From Terriglobales bacterium (GTDB taxonomy: Bacteria; Acidobacteriota; Terriglobia; Terriglobales; Acidobacteriaceae), in assembly GCA_025935035.1 (NCBI GenBank), contig JAICWB010000005.1, positions 1 through 32,241 of the forward strand: DNA of 32,241 nt. Reading direction: 5' to 3'. The notes beneath the pieces are model-generated. The model saw nothing but the letters and a program-made list of their open reading frames with translations. It did not search any database and was not told the DNA's origin. This document shows, one piece after another, positions 8,553-15,610 of this stretch (positions are counted from its first letter, which is position 1; each line of letters opens with the position of its first letter). The position numbers were made by a program, and so were the translations under genes.

Positions 8553-9253
8553 TACGCGTAATTATTTGGGCGCTGTTCTACGCCATCATGATCCCGCTCA
8601 TTGGGATCGTTGGCATACCTTGGACGCTCATCACCGGCAGTGTGGAATGGATGTATCGCGCGGCGATGTGGGCAGCTTTCACCGGTGCGAAGATCGCAGG
8701 CGTCCACGTAGATGTGCGCGGGCTGGATAACTTCGATAACAACGGCACATATATCTATATGTGCAACCATGTCTCAAATCTGGACCCGCCCTTAGTAGTG
8801 CCCAGTATTCCCAGACGCAGCGCCGTGTTAGTAAAGAAAGAACTATTTCGTATTCCGCTGCTAGGCACGGCCATGAAAATGGCTTCATTTGTCCCCGTGG
8901 ACCGTAGCAATCGCGAAGCGGCGATCGCCAGCATCCAGCGCGCGACGGAAGTGATGCGTTCGGGCATAAATATCACGGTGTTTCCTGAAGGCACACGCTC
9001 GCCTGACGGCAAACTGCTCCCGTTCAAGAAAGGGCCTTTCCATCTAGCGATGGAAAGTGGAATGAAAGTCGTTCCTATGACCATCTACGGCACGGAGATC
9101 ATGATGCCCAAAAAGACTTGGAAAATTAAAAAGGGAACGGCGACCCTCGTGTTTCATCCAGCCATGTCGCCAGCGGACTTTACTGACCGCGAACAATTAA
9201 TGGCAGCCGTGCGCGACAAAATCGCCAGCGCGCTGCCGGAAGAGATGAAATAA
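8549..9253 (+). CDS. plsC: 1-acyl-sn-glycerol-3-phosphate acyltransferase (PlsC family)
   Basis: NHVSNLDPP (HX4D), FVPVDRSNREAA, VFPEGTRSPDGKLLPFKKGPF. 4-bp overlap with mpl. Confidence 0.88.
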   Translation: MIRVIIWALFYAIMIPLIGIVGIPWTLITGSVEWMYRAAMWAAFTGAKIAGVHVDVRGLDNFDNNGTYIYMCNHVSNLDPPLVVPSIPRRSAVLVKKELFRIPLLGTAMKMASFVPVDRSNREAAIASIQRATEVMRSGINITVFPEGTRSPDGKLLPFKKGPFHLAMESGMKVVPMTIYGTEIMMPKKTWKIKKGTATLVFHPAMSPADFTDREQLMAAVRDKIASALPEEMK

Positions 9254-9264
9254 GGGAGGACATC

Positions 9265-9552
9265 ATGTCTGCATACATAGTCGTGAATGTGACCGTGAAA
9301 GACCCGAAACGCTATGAGGACTACAAAATCCTCGCCCCGGCGTCCATTGAACAGTATGGCGGGAGGTATTTGGCCCGCGGCGGACGCTCTGAATCGCTCG
9401 AAGGTTCGTACAAGCCCAACCGCATGGTGATCCTCGAATTTCCGAACGTCGATAGGGCGAAGGCATGGTGGGCATCGACCGAGTATGCGAAGGCGAAATC
9501 GATCCGTCAGTCGTGCTCCGAAGCGGACTTGGTGGTTATAGAAGGTTTGTAG
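9265..9552 (+). CDS. DUF1330 family protein
   Basis: MSAYIVVNVTVKDPKRYEDYKILAPASIEQYGGRYLARGG... typical of DUF1330. AGGGAGG-type RBS just upstream. Confidence 0.85.
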   Translation: MSAYIVVNVTVKDPKRYEDYKILAPASIEQYGGRYLARGGRSESLEGSYKPNRMVILEFPNVDRAKAWWASTEYAKAKSIRQSCSEADLVVIEGL

Positions 9553-9894
9553 CTACTTTGCGCCGCCAGTCCAATGCTGGCCACCGGCATCGATCGTCAA
9601 CGTGACTGCGCCTTCGGCATTTTTGCCCAGCTTGGGTCCGTCCGTCGTGACGTGTTTTCCCGCGGCATCGTCAAACTGGACTTGGATCGGCGCCAGGCTG
9701 AAGACCTTGATGCGATTGTGATTGGTGGCGCCCGCCGCGATTGAAGATTTGCCATAAGTCCCGCCGCCAAAACTCACTTCGATATTGCGAATAGCTTGGG
9801 GCCGGTGATTTACGATGTCCACCTCAACCACATGCGCAGTGCATCCGGAAAGGAGCAGGCAAGCAGCCAAAAGGGTAAGACCAACGCGATTCAC
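9553..9894 (-). CDS. Small predicted lipoprotein of unknown function
   Basis: Signal peptide with lipobox: MNRVGLTLLAACLLLSGC. Confidence 0.65.
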   Translation of the reverse strand: MNRVGLTLLAACLLLSGCTAHVVEVDIVNHRPQAIRNIEVSFGGGTYGKSSIAAGATNHNRIKVFSLAPIQVQFDDAAGKHVTTDGPKLGKNAEGAVTLTIDAGGQHWTGGAK

Positions 9895-9929
9895 TCTTCC
9901 AGTGTAGCGCGAACTTGAGGCGAAGTCCG

Positions 9930-10712
9930 TTAGGCTTTCTTCTCGATCACCCGCGCCGTCAGTACAACGCCATTCCGCTCATCATGCAACTTCAGAGGGA
10001 ATACGAGAACATTCCACGTCCAACTAGAATTCTTCTTCGGCAGCTTGGGAATGCCGCGGAAACTGCGATCCACGTAGGTTTCCCGGGTGGTGGCTACGGT
10101 TTGCAAAATCTCTTGCCACTCGCCGCGAAGTTCAGGAAACTCATCAAAAAGGTTCTTGCCCAGGAACCACGTTCGCTTCTTGTCGTAGAGTTTGGCGAAG
10201 GTGTCGTTCACGTATTGCCAGTTACCCTCTTCGTCCATGATCTCAAGCACGATGTCATCGCCCATGGCCATGCTGATACGCGAATAGTAGAAGCTTCGCG
10301 CATCCACCACCACCGGTTTGCCGCGCCGTTTAGCTTCGAACGACCGCAACGCTGCCAGCATGTCTTCGACAGAACTATGGCCCTTCAGCAGGTGCATGTC
10401 TTCCACGCCGCCAAATTTTCGTTCGAGCGTAGCCGACAAAATAATGATGGGAACTTGTGGACGCTTTTCGCGCAAGCTCTCAGCTACCGTCGTTCCAAAT
10501 CGTCCTTGTCCGAGGTGATAGTCGAGGATGGCAATATCGCAATCTTCCAGCTTGGACTCTGCTTCTTCGATAGAAGAGGAAGTAATAGCTTCATAACCGT
10601 TCTGTCGAAGGATGGCAGACCTCAGGATCAAGAGATCCGGACGGTCGTCGAGCAGGAGAACTCGAATGGGCGCGACTTCAGTTTTCTTGGATTCAGTGTC
10701 CAAAATGAACAT
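9930..10712 (-). CDS. Response regulator receiver domain fused to a PAS domain, no obvious output domain
   Basis: REC: RVLLLDDRPDLLILRSAILRQNGYEAITSSS...DIAILDYHLGQG...PIIILSA. PAS-like: MGDDIVLEIMDEEGNWQYVNDTFAKLYDKKRTWFLGKNLFDEFPELRGEW. Start Met set at MFILD; the ORF can extend to 10775. Confidence 0.75.
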   Translation of the reverse strand: MFILDTESKKTEVAPIRVLLLDDRPDLLILRSAILRQNGYEAITSSSIEEAESKLEDCDIAILDYHLGQGRFGTTVAESLREKRPQVPIIILSATLERKFGGVEDMHLLKGHSSVEDMLAALRSFEAKRRGKPVVVDARSFYYSRISMAMGDDIVLEIMDEEGNWQYVNDTFAKLYDKKRTWFLGKNLFDEFPELRGEWQEILQTVATTRETYVDRSFRGIPKLPKKNSSWTWNVLVFPLKLHDERNGVVLTARVIEKKA

Positions 10713-10844
10713 GTGATCGTTTCTGGTGGATCGGTGCAGCGGGTGAATCTTACTTGAGGTTCCGGTTTGCGCCAACTACAAGAAAGGATTACAGCAACTC
10801 TGCTTCTCTTGGATGCACTTTTCCCGCTAAACGTTAAAAAATGG

Positions 10845-11894
10845 TCAATCTTTTTTGCTGGTTTGCGCGGCGGAAGTGGCAGAACGCACGGCTTTAGCTA
10901 ATTCGGGTAACTTATTGAATATAGAAACGCTTTTCAGCCATTGCTTGTTGTCAAAGGCGGGCGATCCACTGACTACCTTGCCATCCTCCACGTCTCCGGG
11001 AATGCCGCTTTGAGCAGTGACAATCACGTTATTTCCGATTCTCAGGTGCCCAACCACACCCACCTGGCCGGCAAGAATGGCATTCTTTCCTATTTCGGTC
11101 GAACCCGCCAGGCCGACTTGCGAACAGAGCAAAGTGTTTTCGCCGATGTCACAACTGTGAGCGACTTGCACAAGGTTATCTATCTTTGCGCCGGCTCGGA
11201 TGCGAGTCTCGCCTATGGACGCGCGGTCGATACAGGAATTGGCTTGGACCTCAACGTTGTCTTCGATCACAACGATGCCCGACTGGAAGACCTTGTACCA
11301 TTTGTTGTCATCGGTCTTGGCAAAACCGAATCCGTCCGAGCCGATGACCACGCCCGGCTGCAAGATCACATTGTCACCGATACGGCAGTTCTCACGAACC
11401 GACACGTGAGAATGTGCCAGCAGATTGTTGCCGATCTGCACGCCGTCATAAAGAACAACGTGCGGTAGCAGCACGCAGTCATCTCCGATGACGACGTCCT
11501 TGCCGATCACCACGCAGGCCCCGATATGGCAGTTCTTCCCGATCTTGGCCGAAGCCTCGATCACAGCACTCGGGTGAATCCCGGCAGCGTACCTCGGCGG
11601 CTGCTGAAAAAGTTCAATGGCCTTCGCGAAGGCTAAGTGCGGATTCTTCGTGCGCAACGCGGAAGTGGTTTGCGTAGGCAGCGCAGAAAAATCTTCTGTC
11701 ACCAGCACGGCCGAGGCTTGCGTAGTCCGCGCCAGCGGCGCGTACTTAGGATTGGCAATGAAAGTGATTTCACCGGGCGTCGCGGTCTCGATGCCAGCCA
11801 CGCCGCGAACCATAACGCTCTCTTGAGCCATCAACTGCGAATCCAGCCGCGCGTCCAGTCTTGCCGCAACCTGTTTCAGTGTGAGTTCAGGCAT
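10845..11894 (-). CDS. lpxD: UDP-3-O-(3-hydroxyacyl)glucosamine N-acyltransferase
   Basis: Left-handed beta-helix hexapeptide repeats (IGKNCHIGACVVIGKDVVIGDDCVL...), VIGSDGFGFA, NSCIDRASIGETRI, KIDNLVQVAHSCDIGENTLLCSQVGLAGST. Confidence 0.93.
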   Translation of the reverse strand: MPELTLKQVAARLDARLDSQLMAQESVMVRGVAGIETATPGEITFIANPKYAPLARTTQASAVLVTEDFSALPTQTTSALRTKNPHLAFAKAIELFQQPPRYAAGIHPSAVIEASAKIGKNCHIGACVVIGKDVVIGDDCVLLPHVVLYDGVQIGNNLLAHSHVSVRENCRIGDNVILQPGVVIGSDGFGFAKTDDNKWYKVFQSGIVVIEDNVEVQANSCIDRASIGETRIRAGAKIDNLVQVAHSCDIGENTLLCSQVGLAGSTEIGKNAILAGQVGVVGHLRIGNNVIVTAQSGIPGDVEDGKVVSGSPAFDNKQWLKSVSIFNKLPELAKAVRSATSAAQTSKKD

Positions 11895-11931
11895 GCAAAA
11901 GATTTTACACAGATTGTGAGCGGCGAGATTA

Positions 11932-11960
11932 TTGACACCGCAAAGTGTGAAAAGTAAGAT
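11932..11960 (+). promoter_or_regulatory. Sigma70-like promoter for the CsgG-family gene
   Basis: TTGACA (11932-11937), 17-nt spacer, TAAGAT (11955-11960). An AGGAGG-like RBS lies at 11996-12001 upstream of ATG 12011. Confidence 0.7.
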
Positions 11961-12010
11961 TCTCGCCGCAAAGCACTGCGGTATTTTCTGTTTTCAGGAG
12001 GCGGGGGACA

Positions 12011-13003
12011 ATGAAACGTTCATTCTTAACTGTGTGCGCACTCGTCACGTTGTTGGGCGTAATAGCACAGGCACAAGCCACGCCGGCAGCCGGCGGACGC
12101 AAGAAACGTGTAGCGGTATTTGATTTCGATTACGCCACTGTGCGTTCCAATTCTGCAGCGCTGTTCGGTTCTGACGTTGACATCGGCAAAGGTATCTCTG
12201 ACCTGCTGGTGAAGTACCTCGTTAAGGATGGCACTTACTCCGTCATCGAGCGCAAGGCGATGGAGAAGATACTGGCAGAGCAAAACTTCTCTAACAGTGA
12301 TCGCGCGAATCCAAATTCCGCCGCGAAGCTGGGCAAGCTGCTGGGTGTTGACGCGATCATTGTGGGCAGCATCACGCAGTTCGGAAATGACAATAAGAAC
12401 CAGAACGTCGGCGGCGGAGGCGGTGGCTTCGGGCGCTTCGGCGTCGGCGGCTTCTCGCATAAAGAGTCCAAAGCGGTGGTGGCGCTCGATGCGCGCATCG
12501 TGGACATTGATACGGCTGAGATCCTGGGCGTGGCCGAAGGCAAAGGCGAGTCTAAGCGTTCAAGCACCGGCCTTCTGGGTGGCGGCGGCGGATGGAGCGG
12601 CTTTGGCGGTGGCAACGTAGATTTCGGTAGCAGCGGTTTTCAAAACACTATCATCGGTGAAGCGGTGAAGCAGGCCGTGGAGCAGATGAGCACTGAGGTG
12701 ATCGCCGACAACACCAAGCTGGTCGCCCGCACCATCACCGTTGAAGGCCTAGTCGCTTCCGTGGACGGCGGCATCGTGTTGAATGTAGGCAGCAAGAATG
12801 GCGTGAAGGTCGGCGACACGCTGAACGTGGAACGCGTGATACGTGAGATCAAAGACCCATCCACCGGCAAAGTGATTCGCCGCATGACTGATAAGATCGG
12901 CGTAGTGAAAGTCACTGACGTGGATGATGGCTCTTCAGTATGCTCAGTCGTTTCCGGCTCCGGATTCAAGGTCGGGGACGCAGTGAAGACAGTCACGCAG
13001 TAG
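12011..13003 (+). CDS. CsgG/HfaB-family protein with a glycine-rich insert and FlgT-like C-terminal region
   Basis: Signal peptide; KKRVAVFDFDYATVRSNS, IGKGISDLLVKYLVKDGTYSVIERKAMEKILAEQNF, GVDAIIVGSITQFG; Gly-rich loops (NVGGGGGGFGRFGVGGF, GLLGGGGGWSGFGGG). Confidence 0.8.
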   Translation: MKRSFLTVCALVTLLGVIAQAQATPAAGGRKKRVAVFDFDYATVRSNSAALFGSDVDIGKGISDLLVKYLVKDGTYSVIERKAMEKILAEQNFSNSDRANPNSAAKLGKLLGVDAIIVGSITQFGNDNKNQNVGGGGGGFGRFGVGGFSHKESKAVVALDARIVDIDTAEILGVAEGKGESKRSSTGLLGGGGGWSGFGGGNVDFGSSGFQNTIIGEAVKQAVEQMSTEVIADNTKLVARTITVEGLVASVDGGIVLNVGSKNGVKVGDTLNVERVIREIKDPSTGKVIRRMTDKIGVVKVTDVDDGSSVCSVVSGSGFKVGDAVKTVTQ

Positions 13004-13024
13004 GGACAAGTAAATGTAAGAGGG

Positions 13025-13052
13025 AAGCGCATCCGGAAACGGATGCGCTTTT
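13025..13052. terminator. Bidirectional rho-independent terminator between convergent genes
   Basis: Perfect 11-bp stem AAGCGCATCCG-GAAA-CGGATGCGCTT followed by TT. The opposite strand also gives a stem with an adjoining A/T tract. Confidence 0.8.
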
Positions 13053-13531
13053 CATTCGTGGAACAACGTTTCTTGGCTGACTTCGTCTTTCGCTGGACGT
13101 CTGCGCCCTTGCATGCCACCAATGACTGCAAGCACCGTCAGAGACGCTAGCGCTGACCGGGGAACGAAAATGCGTTGTGTGTTCCCGCGCGTGTCCGGCG
13201 GGTTGAGCAGAAAGCCGTCCGCAGGAATCTGCGTGAGGTCATTGGGCATAAGGCCTTCGACCACGTCGTTGTCTTTAAACTTGAGCCGAACCCAAAGTCC
13301 TTCGGTACGAGGACGGGTAGTGAAGGTCTTGCGGCTGGTACCTTCCGGGTCGTTGAAGTCGCGGACAAAGTAAACGCACTTCACTTCTGCAAGATCAATG
13401 CGTACGAGATTGCCTGCGGTGGAAAGCAATTCTAGCTTGCCCTCTGAAACGAAGCTCGCCGGGGACACATATCCGCTGATCGCATCGCGGGTGATCTTAC
13501 GGACGACGACCTTTTTATGAGTGGATGGCAT
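13052..13531 (-). CDS. Conserved hypothetical protein
   Basis: Intact 159-aa ORF, convergent with the CsgG gene and ending at the bidirectional terminator. Structured composition (VVVRKITRDAISGYVSPASFVSEGKLELLSTAGNLVRIDLAEVKCVYFVRDF). Confidence 0.7.
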   Translation of the reverse strand: MPSTHKKVVVRKITRDAISGYVSPASFVSEGKLELLSTAGNLVRIDLAEVKCVYFVRDFNDPEGTSRKTFTTRPRTEGLWVRLKFKDNDVVEGLMPNDLTQIPADGFLLNPPDTRGNTQRIFVPRSALASLTVLAVIGGMQGRRRPAKDEVSQETLFHE

Positions 13532-13539
13532 TAAGAAAT

Positions 13540-13601
13540 GTTTCCCGTTATTGGTTCCCGTTTCCCGGGAACGGTTTTTCGGGAAACCGGAAACGGGAAA
13601 C
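13540..13601. repeat. Imperfect inverted repeat / hairpin built from GTTTCCCG-CGGGAAAC units
   Basis: GTTTCCCGTTATTGGTTCCCGTTTCCCGGGAACGGTTTTTCGGGAAACCGGAAACGGGAAAC. About 22-nt arms with few mismatches, plus the nested palindrome TTCCCGGGAA. Confidence 0.65.
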
Positions 13602-13841
13602 GCCTGCTGATAGATTCTCGCACTAAAATCTAATGCTGCACCCCAATGTAGCCAACTGGTAACCTCTTATGTTATTGTGTTGCGTTTAGCAATTCTCATG
13701 GAAAGCTGTCTAAGTCTATATCTCGTAGCCACTTACAAGCAGAGAATAAAGAGCGGCTTGGCCTGCGCCGGGAAAATACTGCCTTAGAGACACCCGCGAT
13801 ACGGGCCGAGAGCCGGAAATCGACTAAACGACTGATCACAC

Positions 13842-15482
13842 ATGGCTGATTACATTTACATGATGGAAAGCCGGCTCACGCCGGAACAGCAGCGCGGAGT
13901 GAAGCTGGTGCAAGACGTTGCTCGCGAGCATGAGATGAATGTGCATCTGGTGGGCGGCGTAGTGCGTGACATTATCGGCGGCGCCACCATTCGCGATCTC
14001 GATTTTGCCGTGCAAGGCAACGCGTTGAAACTTGTAAAAGATCTGGAAAAAGCCGGCGCCGTCATCGAGGGCACTGACGAGAACGTTAAGACAGTCTTCG
14101 TGCTTTTGCCCGGCAACCTGCGTGGCGAGATCACCAGCGCCCGCAACGAAGTGTATGACAAGCCGGGAAAGCCGCCTGAGATGAGTCCCGCAACCATCAA
14201 TGAAGACGTTCGTCGCCGCGATTTTTCCATGAATGCTATGGCGCTGTCATTGAATCCGGGTTCGCGCGGCTTGCTGCTTGATCCTTTCAATGGCGTGGCA
14301 GACATTGAAGGCAAGCTGATCCGCATTCTTCACAACTATTCGTTCCTGGAAGAGCCTTCGCGAATGATCCGTGCCACGCGTTTCTGTGCCAGGTTTGATT
14401 TCACTCTGGAAGAGCGCACGCAAGGCCGTTATGACGCAGCCAAAGAGAACGATTACATCAGCCACGTGAACCGCAAACTGATCGGGCATGAGATCGAGCA
14501 GGTTGCGCATGAGACTGATCCGTTGAAGGTCATGCGCGCGCTGGAAAAAGAAGGATGGCTGCAAGTCCTACATCCGCACTGGTCAGTGGCCAAAGTGGAT
14601 GTGCCGGGGCTGAACCATCTGATGAAGGTCCGCCAGCAGATGGTGAACCTGGGCTACACCGTGGATTCCGGGCCGGCGGTGATGTACTTCATCACGGCCA
14701 AGATGAACAGCACGGATACTCATGCGCTGGAACAAGCGATACCGCGGAAGTCATTCGTCCAGGCGTGGAAGAACCTGGAAGAAGACTCCAAGGAATTCCA
14801 AAAGAAATTGATGGCCAAAGACATTGCCACGAATTCACAGGCTTGGACCTTCCTGCAGAACTCCAAGCCCGAAACGATCCTGTTCACCGCCGCCACCACC
14901 AAGAACGGTTCGGTCACGCGTCGGCTCAATGATTACTTTGGCAAGTGGCGCGACCTCAAGAAGCGCCTGCCACTTCCTGAGATGGCCGAACTACGCATCA
15001 CCCCGGAACTGCCCGAGTACCCGAAGCTGGCCGAAGAAGTCTTCATGCTGCTGCTTGACAACAAGCTGCGCACGCAGCCTGAGATCATCAAGTTCTTGAA
15101 GCCGTATTCGCCGCCGGAGCCGGTGGCGCCGCCTCCGCCTCCGCGTAAGGCGCGCAAGAAATCTTTAGATGGCGTAAAAGGAAAACGTGGTAGAAAGCCG
15201 GCAACTGAGCAAAAACAGGAGGGTATGATGGTAGATGAATTCGGTAATCCGACGCCGCTCGAAGAAGCAGCGGCGGTTGTAGGCAAGGCTGTGGGCTCGG
15301 TTGTAAAAGCGGCTACGGCCGCGGCAGATGCTGCGAAGAAGGTGGCTGCCGGCAAAAGCAAGAAAACCGCGACGAAGCCGGCTGCTAAAAAAGCTGCTCC
15401 GAAGAAGCCGGCTAAGAAAGCGCCTGCCAAGAAGGCCGCCGCTAAGAAGCCCGCAAAAAAGACTGCGAAGAAAAAGAAGTAG
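13842..15482 (+). CDS. Class II nucleotidyltransferase (poly(A) polymerase / tRNA CCA-adding enzyme family) with Lys/Ala/Pro-rich C-terminal tail
   Basis: VHLVGGVVRDIIGGATIRDLDFAV (GGxVRD plus DxD), NEDVRRRDFSMNAMALSL, LIRILHNYSFLEEPSRMIRATRFCARF; tail KKTATKPAAKKAAPKKPAKKAPAKKAAAKKPAKKTAKKKK. Confidence 0.85.
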   Translation: MADYIYMMESRLTPEQQRGVKLVQDVAREHEMNVHLVGGVVRDIIGGATIRDLDFAVQGNALKLVKDLEKAGAVIEGTDENVKTVFVLLPGNLRGEITSARNEVYDKPGKPPEMSPATINEDVRRRDFSMNAMALSLNPGSRGLLLDPFNGVADIEGKLIRILHNYSFLEEPSRMIRATRFCARFDFTLEERTQGRYDAAKENDYISHVNRKLIGHEIEQVAHETDPLKVMRALEKEGWLQVLHPHWSVAKVDVPGLNHLMKVRQQMVNLGYTVDSGPAVMYFITAKMNSTDTHALEQAIPRKSFVQAWKNLEEDSKEFQKKLMAKDIATNSQAWTFLQNSKPETILFTAATTKNGSVTRRLNDYFGKWRDLKKRLPLPEMAELRITPELPEYPKLAEEVFMLLLDNKLRTQPEIIKFLKPYSPPEPVAPPPPPRKARKKSLDGVKGKRGRKPATEQKQEGMMVDEFGNPTPLEEAAAVVGKAVGSVVKAATAAADAAKKVAAGKSKKTATKPAAKKAAPKKPAKKAPAKKAAAKKPAKKTAKKKK

Positions 15483-15501
15483 TTTGTTCAAGGCATCCAC
15501 G

Positions 15502-15530
15502 AATGCAGGGCTGCGGCCCTGCATTTTTTG
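15502..15530 (+). terminator. Rho-independent terminator downstream of the nucleotidyltransferase gene
   Basis: Perfect 10-bp stem AATGCAGGGC-TGCG-GCCCTGCATT followed by a T-rich tract. Confidence 0.85.
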
Positions 15531-15610
15531 TTTTGTCCTTGTTATGCACAGGCTAAGCCCTTTCTCGGGTTCGGAAATCGTGACGCAACAATTAAAATAG
15601 ACATAGCCCA

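Noticed and set aside
9915-10757. 280-aa plus-strand ORF opposite the REC-PAS gene
   Set aside because: The opposite strand carries clear REC and PAS motifs; the plus ORF has no recognisable domain.
12228-12620. Alternate-frame ORFs in the Gly-rich part of the CsgG-family gene
   Set aside because: Low-complexity GGC/GGT repeats create open shadow frames; no independent start signals.
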